Shown: one piece after another, positions 22,094 to 34,100 of the stretch | How positions within the stretch are numbered: position 1 is the stretch's first letter | Layout: every line of letters starts with the position of its first letter | Source: Nymphaea colorata | Lineage: Eukaryota; Streptophyta; Magnoliopsida; Nymphaeales; Nymphaeaceae | Direction: 5' to 3' | Assembly (NCBI RefSeq): GCF_008831285.2 | Contig: NC_045143.1 | Span: forward strand, 7,077,503 to 7,141,502 | DNA: 64,000 bases | Program-made: the position numbers and the translations under genes | The notes under the pieces: model-generated | The model's input: only the letters and a program-made list of their open reading frames with translations | What the model was told of the DNA's origin: nothing | The model's database searches: none

Positions 22094-23492
22094 CAATGCT
22101 CTTAACATCTCCCCTCATAATTTTGGCGGTAACCCATTGGAGGATATGGACTCGTTGTGATTCTAGTGTTAATATGGCATGGTGGCCTGTGATGAGCTCG
22201 AGAAGGACCACCCCAAAGCTATATACATCACTTCTCTCGGTCAGTTTGTTGGTGTTGTAATAACTGAAAAGAAAAATGAAGATGATGAATGAGAACCTCA
22301 TGAGAGAGAGAGAGAGATTCAAATTTGATCAGTACCACTTCTGCCGTGTTTTGCAGCACAGTTGGCATAATTTACAGTTTTACACAACAAATGGAACTCT
22401 GATGAAGATAAATTCAACAACTTAAACATCTTCGAGTACCAATAACAACAAGTTCTTCATAGAATGTTGGAAACAACCATGTTGTTAACTAGAGAATGCA
22501 GCCGGAAAGTGATTTTGTTGCGGAAAAAGATTAAAAAACAAAAATAGTTTGCATACACAGGGTCCACATATCCAGGTGTTCCAGCGACCATAGTTGTCAT
22601 ATGGGTAATGTCGTCTGTTTCACAGATCTTCGATAGTCCAAAATATGCAATTTTGGCTTCTGAATTTTCATAGAGAAGGATATTGCTTGTCTTCACATCC
22701 CTGTGTATTATTGGCGGCCGGCATCCAGAATGCAGGTATTCCAGCCCTGCGTACCGAATGATAATTAATATATGAAAACGCGTGATGTTCATGAATGGGA
22801 AATTGAAACCACTTTAAACTAAGTTCAACCTGTGGCAGAGCTTAGAGCAATTTTCAATCTTTGTTTCCAGCTAACCACCACTGAGCTCTTGGAATCCTCT
22901 GCGCAAAAGGATACATGTATTCGAGATTAGAAGTCAGCTCATTTCTTTTTCCGACTCTTGCAACACAGCCAAGGGACCTGCCTTGCTATTGCCTTGAAAA
23001 AGAAGTGCTCTAATCTGAACTGAGTAAATGATGATCATCCAACAATGGTGCCTGATAATAGCTCCCTCAAGTTTCCTCCAGACATATATTCATAAAGCAG
23101 TACCATATTCTCTACTTCCTCACAGAATCCATAGAAAGAGACCAAGTACTTGTGGTGAACTTTTGTTAACAATTTAATCTGCAACCATTGAAACAAAATT
23201 GGCTGAGCACACACCAAATTCGTTTGCATCAAACATTGTATTCTGGAAACAAACCTCCACTGCAAATTCTTTGCTCCTTTCCACAGTTGTTCTGGTGAAT
23301 GTTTTGACTGCCACTTCACTGCCATCAATTAGTTTTCCATAAAATACATATGCAGATCCGCCTTTACCGATCATCCTTTCGAAGTTATTGGTAATCCTCA
23401 CAACGTCATTGTAGGTGAATAGATAGCTACTTTCTAATGCCATTTGTGTGTCTGTCTTTGAGTAATCTGGCACGGAAAAAGATGGCTAATAG

Positions 23493-23527
<35 letters not shown>

Positions 23528-26500
23528 CATACTGCTGCTCAAGGTTAAACCTTGGTTTGGTCTCTTATTCTTCTTTATCCTGAGAATCATAACTATAATG
23601 ATTCCAAGAACGAGCATGAATATCGTAGGAGCACAAATGGAGAGCACTAGCAAAACAACATTGTGTTTCTCCTTGCAGGTTCCATCCAGACAAATTTGGG
23701 TATTATTGTCAAGCCTGTGGACAAAGAAACTCATTGTTTAGGCAAAGGATCGATGATTAGGTAGCTATTCATTGCGAGTATGAATTTCAACCATACCTTA
23801 CTGACATTGATCGATCATCCATCCTCTGTTTCAGGGTACTTGGAATTGGGCCAGAAAAGCGATTACCCCCGATAAATCTCTGAAAGCCAGTTTCGTGTAA
23901 CAATTCCATCAAACAAATTACATAAAAGAAGAAGATCAGCATCTATTCCATGCATTAAAAAATTGTAGATATTTTCTATGTGCCAACGAAAATTATTATT
24001 GCGAATGGGATATTATAAACTTTGTAGCTCTTCATTCCTCCTCCACTATGCATTCATAATGTATAGATGCCCACCAAAGAGACATCAGCTCCTAGTTTTG
24101 TTTGTTTGAGTTTGTTCCTATACCATCCCTGACCATGAAGTTCTAGTGTGGAATAACTTCTGGAAATGAGAAGTACAAAGTTATGCTTTGGAGTTCTGCA
24201 TCTAGCTGTATCTTGGAAGCACAAAGTTCTGCTTTGGAGATCTGCATCTAGTAGTTCCAAAATGGTTAAGTTGAATCTTAATGAAAAATAGTCCAAAGGC
24301 AAGCCTATTGATCCAGTATTTGATTTTCCGAGAATATTACTTTTGATCACGTTGGAGAAAATTGACAACCATACTTACAGCGTTGTTAAACTTGTCATTC
24401 TTCCTAGGAAATCTGGTATAGATCCTTCCATGTTATTTCCTGATAAGTTCCTGCACCGGGAGAGTAGGAAGAAAAGGTTATCTGCTTAACAGAGTCAGTT
24501 GGCCCTATATTAGAAGGCAGAGCATACTCACAATGAGTGAATTGATGCAAATTGATAAAAATAGTTGCATATGGAGCCATTTAAACCACTATACGAGAGA
24601 TCCCTGCATGGTAATCAAACTAATTACGATAGTTGACAGTAACATATTAATGTTCACAAGAAGCAAGAAATCAATGTCGCGCACAAGGAAATGATTCTTG
24701 GTGATGAGGGATTTTCATAGCCGCAGGCCAATCCATCCCAAGGGTAGTTCAGGGGGAGGCATGGATCAGATATCCAATTTTTCTTCAGGCTGTAGAAGTC
24801 TCTAACTCCCGTGATTGCATCAACTGCAATAGAAATATTTTAAAACCATAAGTAGCTGTCACCAACAAGCTTGTTGTGTATACCGAAACCAGAAAAGATA
24901 CTATAGAATATAATTTCCACAAACCCACCATCCTGTTGATTGGTCGAAGAGCCAGTGACCTCACGGGCTTCGTAGATCTCAATTGCGTTTATGATTGGAC
25001 CAAGAGTAGAAGTCTGCGTAACATTTATTGAGAACGAATAGCATACCACCGTATCAGGTGAAGTGCTGTATGCGGTGTTTGAAACGAGATACCTAGCAAC
25101 TAAAGTATCTAACCAAGTTTCTCCATTCTTGGTGATCGAGAGATTTCTTGTTTGGTTTCCTTTGTACTCTATCAGTTCCGCAAAATGCAAGAAAATGTAA
25201 ATGCTAGCACTTGTGGTCCAGCTGATTGTAATGGGAGCAGAAGATGTCACAGCTGTCTGCATGATGGCAGTGGGCAATCCAAATCTCTTGTCATAAACTT
25301 CCTTCACTTGCAGATCAGTGCTAATCGGAGTCCCATATGCATTGTAGTCTGGTGTCCATATGCGATCATACGGATCAGCAGGAAACCTGTGTTGCCAGTT
25401 GATTTCTAATTTTAAGCAAAGAAAGGGATAATTAATTCTATAGCATTATTGACAACAAACGCAGAGAGAGGAGTCACCTTTTAGAAAAGGGCAAGAATGC
25501 ACGTCTCAAATCCCAAAAAAAAAATATTAAAAGAATAGGAAAGCGGAGATATGTAAAAGTGAGCATCAAAAAGGAATGAAGATGCAAGTAAATTACTATT
25601 TCTATCATGTTGGTGCATTATTCTTTCTACAAGAACCTTTCTGGCCCGTACAAACTACTTATTTACATATTGGTGTCCTATAAGCTATATCCATTTGCTT
25701 ATTTATATAACATTGGTGTCCATCAGCCATTGGCTTTTGGAGGGTCTGTCATTTGTTCAGTTATGCCCCTGGTTTTCTACAAGGTCATTTGTAATCTTTG
25801 GGCGATGCATTCATCTCTAAGTTAAATATATAAATTCATTGGTACCTTCACACTTTTAAATTGCAGGTCATAGATTGAATCATACACAAAGTTTCGTACG
25901 TTTTCATATGACTCTTAAATGAAGTTTTAAAAATACCTAAATTAGGCTATAGTGCTTGTTTTGAAATGTAAGAAGTGGGAAATAAACAGATGTACGCCAA
26001 TATTTCTCTAGATACGTTTCCGTATGCAACCTGGTTCCTTCTCATGGAAAGATTCACCCGCATTAATAAGCTATAATGCACGGTGTGGGCAAGCAAGGTC
26101 TAAGCAACAATAGTTGAACCCCGGCCAAACGTAAGGCTGTAGAAAACTGAATGAAGTCCAAAAAGAAACCGAGGATCTCGACATCATTACTTTACCTTGA
26201 TTCTTTGGTCGATCCAAAGTCGATTCTCTTGAAGGTCACAAGTGATGACCCATTTTCAGGTGAGTATATGCCATTGTATGGCCGAAGTTCCAAACCTGAT
26301 ATAAATGGCATGCTGTTGTTTGTCTTCAGCAAACATACTGACAGGGAAGTGGAGGTTGCAATCTTGATGATCTCAGTTCGTAAAACATGGGTTGCATTAT
26401 CCAACTAAATCATGTTCCAGAGATCCAGCCCCATGTAGAGGTTGAAATTTGGAATGGAGCTCAACCCGTCGTAGTTCCCATACATGAAGGAAGGTCGGAC

Positions 26501-27246
26501 TATATATCTCCAGCCCAAAGTTAAGGGGCCCAAACTGTAGCAGTTCCTTGTGTATTGAGGGAAGCTTCTTACTCTATGGTAGATCTAAGCAATACTGCTA
26601 GTCAGGTAGTCTGAAGAGATCTGCTTGGCAACTCCACTGGAAATGTATGAACCGTCTGAGGTGTAAAACAGACCAATATCGCTTTTGTAGCTTGTGCCAT
26701 CTGAGGCGCCATAGTCCAGACTTATGAAACCTGAACAGAAGAAAGCAGGAAGTTTGGTGAATCAGAATAATGAGGTACTTGTTTCAATTTCGTTCAAGAC
26801 TCCACTGCAAATTCTTGCATTCTCATGGAATTATGCTTCCTACGTATTGGAAAAATACGAGTTACAAATTACTGACATCGGGAGAGAAAATGAATCTGTA
26901 CATGGAGTCAGAACTCAAAAGCCCCGTAAGTTGTTTGGGGCCTTCCGTTTCTGTTGGTTTAAAAGCAATACTGAAATAAGGAATTGTCCAGGTTGAGGAG
27001 ATTGGCAAAAAGTTAGTGCATGCAGAAGTTAATGTTTACATGTATATTGAAATCAAGCACCTTATACGTGCTTCTTGTTCTCCGTCGGGATAGAAACCAA
27101 GTTACCTAACACCTTGTTCTGTAAAGGGGATGCTCTATAAAAAGCTTCTGTTAAGGGTGGGGAGTGCGCTTACCTTCTTGTGCTCCTCCTACTCGAAGAT
27201 AGAAGGCAGCACAAAGTAGCAGAAAGACGCAGTCCCATGTACTCAT
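22094..27246 (-). pseudogene. Malectin-LRR receptor kinase copy 1, exons 1-13a
   Basis: Same 13-exon plan as the intact copy. Exons: 27174-27246, 26196-26730, 24929-25386, 24685-24823, 24532-24603, 24379-24450, 23797-23879, 23533-23714, 23255-23466, 23052-23178, 22830-22898, 22557-22746, 22099-22263 (continued at 897-1146). Defects: TAG for Gln at 26585-26587 and 26405-26407; TAA for Gln at 1125; two extra bases in exon 7 (83 instead of 81); the kinase DFG Asp changed to Tyr ([10 protein letters not shown]); PEY changed to PVY; and a GC instead of GT donor after exon 10. A Cys near the mature N-terminus is Tyr. Copia 2 sits 4 bp upstream of its ATG. No functional receptor is expected. Confidence 0.92.
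23498..23523. repeat. (TA)n microsatellite in intron 8, copy 1
   Basis: Uninterrupted TA run. The same intron carries TA runs in the other copies, at 42043-42061 and 52905-52931. Confidence 0.9.
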
Positions 27247-27250
27247 TACG
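27246..27250. repeat. Target-site duplication TTACG, left copy
   Basis: TTACG flanks Copia 2 on both sides (also 35058-35062). The uninterrupted site is visible upstream of the intact kinase copy as CATTACGGTCC. Confidence 0.92.
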
Positions 27251-27614
27251 TGTTGGTACAGAGTATGCAGCGGAAACTTCAGCGATCCTTCAGCTACGAC
27301 TCAGCAGTTGCAGCACCTATGACAAAATAAAAGAGAAAATGAAGAAGCAAGAGAGAAATCGATTTGGGGGTTTGCTTCTGAGAAGCACAGGTTGATTACA
27401 CAACCATCATCCAGTGGATGAATAGAAGCTGGGTTTTATAGACCGCCTCTCAGGATTTCCCCAGTCTCAGCTACGGTTATGGCATGGAGAGTTTTGGTAA
27501 GAATGTAAACGAAAACATTAAATTTGTAAACTTATTTTCCATTTTAATTTCGTAACTGCAGAATCTTCTTTGCAGTTACAAAGGAAGGATAGGGCTCAGG
27601 GCCACTATCCAACA
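27251..27614 (-). repeat. Copia 2 LTR, 3' copy in element orientation
   Basis: 364 bp, TGTTGGTACAGAG to CTATCCAACA. Matches 34695-35057 with a few per cent difference by eye. The polypurine tract AAGTGGGAGA (minus strand) lies at 27615-27624. Confidence 0.93.
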
Positions 27615-27775
27615 TCTCCCACTTGGCCATGAGACCGCTAGTTTGCTTCCACTACATGTGGGTTTTCTTTTCCTAAGTTACGAGGTTTTCCTTAATTGGT
27701 TTGTCCATCGTAACTTGAATTTAGCTCAAGGTTTGTAGCGAGGTTTTCCATTCAAGGTTCTTCCATTGCAACCTT

Positions 27776-28333
27776 TCAAATATATCTCAGCCCCATATGA
27801 GCTACATGCTTGGTAAACAAGTCTTCTGATATTCTCTTGGTCAGGGGATCTGCTATCATGTCATTGGTAGGCATGTATTCAACCGAGATTTCATCTTTCT
27901 CAATCATTTCATGGACATAATGGTATTTCACCATTATATGTTTAATCTTTGAGCTCATAGCTCCATTTTTCATAAGTGATATTGCTGCCTGATTATCACA
28001 ATATAGTTGAACTGGTTCATGATCAAGATCTAATTTCAAGTCTTTCAAGAACCGATTTATCCAGACAGCAAATGTGGTGGCAACATTACATGCTACATAT
28101 TCTGCTTCTTGTGTGTGTTGAGCAACACATCCTTGTTTCTTACAGGACCAGGCTATTGATCCACCTCCAAAGAGAAATACATATCCAGATGTGGATTTAC
28201 TGTCATCTTTACAACCAGCAAAATCTGCATCGGTATAGCCAACTACAGTAAGCTCATTCGCTTTATAAGACAATTTCAGTCCTTTAGTTCCTTTTATATA
28301 CCGAAAAATTCTTTTAACCGCTTGTGAGGCCAA
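27776..28333 (-). pseudogene. Copia 2 RNase H
   Basis: 185 aa with the Copia RNase H signatures YTDADFAGCKDDSKSTSGYV, SWSCKKQ, STQEAEYVA-like THTQEAEYVAC, YCDNQAAI and the closing MIADPLTKRI. The frame is broken from RT at 28334-28409. It degrades the RNA strand during cDNA synthesis. Confidence 0.92.
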
Positions 28334-28409
28334 CCAGGATTACTTTGGTAACGACTCACAAGACCAACAGGAAAGCTTATGTCTAGTCTTGTACAAAGCA
28401 TTAGATACA

Positions 28410-29387
28410 TTAAACTACCAACTGTGCATAAAGAACATGCAATTTTTGTTGTTCTTCTCCAGGACAATCGCTCCTACTTAGATTTGCTCCTTTAGCTATC
28501 GGAGTTCCAATTAGTTTGCAATCTTGCATTCGAAATTTCTTTAAGATATAATCAATATATCGTTCTTGGCTCAAACTCAGAATTTTCGAGTCTCTATCTC
28601 GAGTGATCTTTATTCCTAATATGTAGGAAGCTTCACCCATGTCCTTCATTTCGAAGTTCTTATTCAACCAAGTCTTTGTTTTTGATATCATATTGTTATC
28701 GTTTCCAGTCAACAGAATATCATCGACATATAAAGATAGGATACAGAAGAGACTCCCACTTTTCCAAACATATACACATTGGTCTAGTTGATTTGCTATG
28801 TATCCAAGCTTTGTAATTGCTTTATGAAAAACAAAATACCACTGTCTTGGAGACTGCTTCAATCCGTACAATGATTTATGTAGCTTGTACACTTTGTCTT
28901 CATTTTCTCTGACGATATATCCCTGCGGTTGTGTCATATATATAGTTTCCTTTAGTTCACTGTTCAAGAACGCAGTTTTCACATCCATCTGATGAACATC
29001 CAGGTCATAGAAGGCTGCAATAGCCAAAATTATTCTGATTGATGCAAACTTTGCTACCGGAGAAAAAGTTTCTATGTAATGAATTCCTTCCTTTTGGGAA
29101 AAACCTTTCGCCACCAGCCTTGCTTTAAACTTTTCAACTGTTCCGTCAGCTTTATATTTTTTCTTTAGCACCCATTTGCACCCAATGGGTCTTCTATCCT
29201 TAGGAAGATCTACTAATTCCCAAACTTTATTCTTTTCTATGGGTTCGATTTCCTCATCTATAGCGTTCACCCAATCTGATGATTCATGCGAATTTATCGC
29301 ATCGTCATATGTCAGATTGTCAGACATTTCGTTAATATCTGCTAAGCAACGTAGCTCATCTGCAAGATATACATAATAATCACTCAA
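28410..29387 (-). pseudogene. Copia 2 reverse transcriptase
   Basis: 325 aa: WELVDLPKDRRPIGCKWVLK, LVAKGF, ETFSPVAK, HQMDVKTAFLNSEL, LYGLKQSPRQW, LYVDDILLTGND (YVDD catalytic box), FEMKDMGEASYILGI. The polymerase domain is continuous and its active site looks intact. A TAA at 29388-29390 separates it from the upstream linker in the same frame. Confidence 0.93.
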
Positions 29388-29390
29388 ATA

Positions 29391-29876
29391 TTAAGGTGGA
29401 GCTCTAGGTCTTTTACGACCTAACAAAGTCTGAGTTGATAAGGTATTTGGATCAGTTGGTTCATTGCCTAATTGTTCCCCAGTCGGTTCGTTACCAGACT
29501 GTACAACAGACATTTCATGCTCAGTTGGTTCATTACCAAACTGATCTCCAGTCGGTTCATTACCAAAATGTATCCCAGAAATTTCATGCTCAGTTGGTTC
29601 ATTACCAAAATGATCCCCAGTCGGTTCATTACCAGACTGTACTACAGGCAATTCATGCTCAGTTGGTTCATTGCCAAACTGATCCACAGTCGGTTCATTA
29701 CCAGACTGTTTTCCAGTCGGTTCATTGCCAGACTGATCCCCAGTCGGTTCATTGCCAGACTGATCATCTGAATAAATCAGATCCTCCAATAGATCTTTAT
29801 GATCTTCCACTGTTTTATTGTCTTTGTTATTGAGGTTTTCAAGAAACTCTACATCTCTACTTTCTATGAGCCCCAT
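29391..29876 (-). pseudogene. Copia 2 integrase-RT linker with coding minisatellite
   Basis: 161 aa made largely of a repeated SGNEPTGDQ-type motif (about eleven GNEPT copies), alternating with EPTEHE units. It lies between integrase and RT, a region that is variable and probably disordered in Copia polyproteins. TGA at about 29892, probably from an Arg codon, breaks it from integrase. Confidence 0.85.
29455..29772. repeat. Coding minisatellite (27-bp and about 60-bp periods)
   Basis: Repeats of CAGTCGGTTCATTACCAGAC with spacers. The short unit is 27 bp, and a longer unit is formed by a TTCATGCTCAGTTGG insert. All periods are multiples of three, so the frame is kept. Confidence 0.88.
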
Positions 29877-29906
29877 AGTAGAGTGGTATAATCTGTAGCC
29901 TTTGGA

Positions 29907-30902
29907 TCATTTTAGATATTCAATAAACACACTTCTTACTGATCTGCTATTCAGTTTATCCATTTTTGGATTTAAAACTTTTACATGTGCTACAGATCTC
30001 CATCTCTTGAGCTGTCTTAAGTTTGGTTTCACACCAGTCCATCTCTCATAAGGAGTGGTTGGGACTGCCTTGCAGGGCACTCGATTTATAGTATACATGG
30101 CTGTTAACACAGCTTCTCCCCTAAAAACTTTGGGTAATTGTGTACCTGCCAACATGGATCTCACCATGTTCAAGAGGGTTCTGTTGCACCTCTCAGCAAC
30201 ACCATTCTGTTGCGGTGTCCTAGGCATTGTTATTTGCCTATTAATTACAAGGTCTTTGCAGTGTTCGAGGAATTCATTTGATGTATATTCACCTCCTCGA
30301 TCAGACCTTATAACCTTGATATTTTTCCCAAGTTGTCTCTCGACTTCAGATTTATATTCCTTGAATTTTTCGAGTGCTTCTGACTTATATTTAATAAGAT
30401 AAATATAACCAAATCTTGAGAAGTCGTCAATAAAGGTTATGAAGTATAACTTGCCACCATGTGTTTCGACTCTAAAAGGTCCACAAATATCGGTATGAAT
30501 TATTTCCAATAAATCAGTGGCCCGAATTACTTCAGATGGAAATGGTTTTCTTGCCATCTTTCCATATAGACACGCTTCACATTTCGTGAAATCATTTACA
30601 TTTATGTCAGGTATAATACCTTGTTGTGCTAGAGTCTTCATCTTAGTGATGCTTACATGGCCTAATCTTTCATGCCATAGATTTGTACTCACATTCATTG
30701 CACAATCAATATAAGTAGAACTGGAAGATTTATTTATTTCATTGAGTTTAAACATACCATGTTCCTTAACATATTTTTCATCGAACATGGTCCTCCCATG
30801 TTTTTCCAATGTAACTTTTTCTGGAACAAAACGAACTTCAAAACCTTTTCCAGTCAAAGCCGGGATTGACACTAAGTTCCTCCGCATGGAGGGAACATAC
30901 AA
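29907..30902 (-). pseudogene. Copia 2 integrase
   Basis: 331 aa: the pre-integrase HHCC finger (LWHERLGHV to CEACLYGK), then the DDE core with [19 protein letters not shown] and NGVAERCNRTL, and the downstream TPYERWTGVKP. Catalytic residues are all present. The frame begins just after the protease region at a stop near 30950-30975. Confidence 0.93.
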
Positions 30903-30974
30903 GACTTCAGTAAGAATGATGCTTGTACCACCAACATTCAGTCGATATGTCCCAACTCCTATTACATCACAGTA

Positions 30975-32003
30975 TCAATTGTTACCAATATAAACTTTTT
31001 GCATTCCTGGACTCAGGTTTTCCATACGAATCATGCCTTCTTTTGTCTTTGCAATGTGACGAGTAGCCTCCGAATCAACCCACCAACTAGTTAGATCTCC
31101 ATCTGCAAGCAAGCACTCTGACACAACACAAATGACTTCTTCATTGTAGTCCTCATGATCTTTTCCTTTGTTTTTGTTTTTCTGACTCTTGTTGTCCTTC
31201 TTGTTTGAGAATTTTGTCCTGCAGTTCTTTTTGGTGTGTCTAGGCTTCCCACATCTGTAGCATTTCACTACAGTTCCTTGAGTTCTTGGAGTTCCTGCAA
31301 AATTGCCTTTGAACTTGCCATCGCTTTTCTTTTTAAAATCTTTAGACCTTATAGGCACAAGATTTGTTGACTTTTCTTGAACATTCATAAGTTCTGCATC
31401 ATTTTTCTTGATCAAAAGTTCTTGCTGAATAGCTAATTGTATGGGAAGTTTCTCTAGAGTTAAAGTGTCAAACTGAAGACTCAACGCTGTGACAGCCATA
31501 TCCCGAGAAGGTGGTAGACTATTTAGAATGGTGCATATTTGCATGTTATCAGATATTACATTTCCCACTACTGCTAGGTCCTTAGCCATGACCAACATTT
31601 TGTTAACATGGTCAACAAGTCTATCTGATTCCTTCATTTTATACGAGGTATACTGTTCTAGCAACAATTGAACATGCATAGTAGTAGTAGTGTTGAATTT
31701 GGATGAAATACTATCTAACATATCTTTTGCTGTTGGACAGTCTTCAAACACTTTGATCAGATCATCTTCCATGAATGTTAACATGATGGTTTTGGCCACC
31801 AAGTCATCATTCTCAAAAGCCTCATATTCCTTCTTTTCCTCATCAGTAGGTTTGTCTCCTAAAGTAGGAAATGGCTTACTGATCACATAAATCAGTCTTT
31901 CTAGAGTTAAGGCCAACATGATCCTACGTTTCCATGCATGAAAATTATTTCCACTGAGTTTTTCAGTCTTAGCTAGTTCAAAGGCTCCCACTCTTGAAGT
32001 CAT
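30975..32003 (-). pseudogene. Copia 2 gag and protease
   Basis: 342 aa starting MTSRVGAFELAKTEKLSG. Gag capsid-like region (about 15-190; NNFHAWKRRIM), a CCHC knuckle CYRCGKPRHTKKNC with Arg in place of the usual Gly, and the protease site WWVDSEATRHI at the end. The protease motif DSG is DSE here, which should abolish catalysis. The ATG at 32003 is the likely natural gag start. Confidence 0.92.
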
Positions 32004-33030
32004 TTCTAAATTAATTTATAATGGCAAGCAAAATACAATAATCAAGAAGCAATATCATGTCAGAAAATTCCTAATAGTAGCACTCTAAAATAATTTGAAT
32101 ATAGAAGGATAACAAATATCACAATATTATTGGATCCAAAAGGCAAATATGATAATATATAATTGAATCAATGTAAACAGGATATGATATTTTTAACCAA
32201 TATCCAAACTATATGTCATGATTCAAACTGAATACCAATATGGATCTTAATCAGATCTAAAGCAAGAATCCAACTAATTATTTAGATTCAGACCTTACCA
32301 ATGTGGATCCACACATAACGATATCACCACTCGAGATAATATGTATTTAAACAAATAAAGATGATCCAAATTCAAATCCAATTAGAATATGTTCAACATA
32401 CATGGATCCAAACCTCAACGACGTTCAACCATACAATAGATATGGGTGCGCAATATGTAGAAGTTCAAAAAATAGATAATAGTCAAATCCAAAACTAAAC
32501 CGTTATAGGTATCCACATCATAACTAACACGGATCTGAATATAGTTACACCCGCAATATAGTCAGTATTGATTTAAATAAGAACCAGCTTTACTTTAAAT
32601 AATATAAACATTCGACAAAAAACATTCAAGTCATAACAGAATTTTGGTTAGTAAATGAGAGATTGACATTCTTTATCAAATTCATTTCATTTTTGTTCAT
32701 TTTTCTTTATATCAACACATCCAGATCCAATACAATATCAATTCTTTCAAGTCAAGGCCGTAGGACATTCTAAGATGTCTGTTTTGCAATTAATAAGTTG
32801 GAGTGGTATCTATATGTAATTGTACGTAAAAACTTTATTTTCCATCGAAATTGCAAAACAATTTTTCCGAACCCTCTTTCAAAAAATTATAAGAACTTTG
32901 AGGGTACCACTACGAAATTTCGTATGAAATTCCAGGTTTTTGCTCAAATTAATTTTTGCAAGCCTCTTTTTGAAAAATGTTTCAACAACAAATGTTGCGG
33001 CTTTAATTTTTGAGAAATGTGACATAATTT
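32004..33030 (-). other. Copia 2 leader, AT-rich part
   Basis: No gene seen. AT-rich, with repeated ATGGATCC/GGATCCA words between 32130 and 32560. This is the stretch next to gag in the element's 5' leader. Confidence 0.5.
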
Positions 33031-34100
33031 TTAAAAATAACGTATAAGTGGTGGAGTGTTTTTGTAATTTAAAAAAGTTGCTATAAATACCCCTCTGAAC
33101 CGCATTGCCTCATTTTTTGGATTCATTCTCTCTTCTCTCGAGAACTTATCTTTCCGCTTTTGGAGAAAACCCTTTAGGGTTTCATCTGATCTTCCTCTCT
33201 CCTCTCCGCCGCCCTACAACCAGCTCGTCTCTACCTAGTGCGCGAGGAACCTTGCTACCGGCGAGGGAGACTCCAAAGATTCTCATTGGTCTGTCCTCCT
33301 TCTCGCAGAAACAACACGAGCAGCGGCTCAAACTCTCAACGAGGTGCGAGAAGCTCTGGGGAGGAAGAGAAAGTAATAGCCTCAAGAAGATCGAAAAGGT
33401 GAGACGATGGTGGAACCGAACCCTCGCTTTCTTCTGGAAGATGAGGAGGAGGTTCGAGCCACGGACCTCATTGTTTACGTCCTATGACATAAGAAGGATC
33501 AAGCTTGGTGATGGTCCCTCGACCATCAGGGTGTGCCCCGCCCCGATTTATGGCTCGGTCGACGCGTTTCCTCGCTGGAGAAGCCTACCGGCACGTAGGG
33601 GAAGAGCAGCAGAAGATGGGGAATTCAATGTCCCGTATCTCAGCCTGAAGGAGTTCAACATAGACCCTTGCCGATTCTCTACCCCCACAGCCCACCGCCC
33701 CTATAGACTTGGTCTCTTAACATATTACGAAGAGAGATTGGACCCCCGTTCCCTCCCATCTTTAAAAATCCTTTACGGAGGAAGATTTTGACCGAGGCAA
33801 GAGACAAGCGAGTGCCCACGCTTGCTCGTCTGCTAGCCCCAAACAAAAAGGACAGACTGCTGAACTAAAGGTGCTCTCAGATCAAAAACAAAAAAGGAAC
33901 GACGAGGGAGATGGCCAACAACTGAAGCAACTATCCAATACTTTCTGCTATGGTTTTGGGTACTCCATGTCCGTGCATGTCTGCTGAAACAAGTGCAGCC
34001 GTGGGTTTCCGGTTGTTCCAGAATGTCCGGTTTACAGAAGAAGAAGTCGAAACAATTTATTAGAGGCTTCAAATCGTAGATTACAACACGAAGGTAATCC
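33031..34100 (+). other. Foreign insert in Copia 2 leader, possible captured gene fragment
   Basis: Composition changes to GC-richer DNA. On the plus strand, opposite to the element, there is a TATA-like box (GCTATAAATACCC, about 33080), a CT-rich leader (about 33125-33200), a telo-box-like AAACCCTTTAGGGTTTC (33169-33185), then ATGGTGGAACCGAACC at 33406 opening MVEPNPRFLLEDEEEVRATD. A second exon-like block with ATGGTTTTGGGTACTCC starts near 33951 and ends at a GT near 34093. A 228-aa frame (33105-33791) crosses the region but matches nothing I recognise. Source unknown. Confidence 0.4.

Noticed and set aside
22094-27246. Kinase copy 1 as a functional gene with alternative splicing
   Set aside because: Stops in exons 2 and 13, frameshift in exon 7, DFG loss and two insertions cannot be bypassed by a simple splice change.
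29435-29833. Plus-strand 132-aa and 99-aa repeat-rich frames
   Set aside because: Antisense shadows of the Copia 2 linker minisatellite.
33105-33791. 228-aa plus-strand frame as a real protein gene
   Set aside because: No recognised domain, lies in a retroelement leader, and crosses what looks like promoter, leader and an alternative coding start in another frame.
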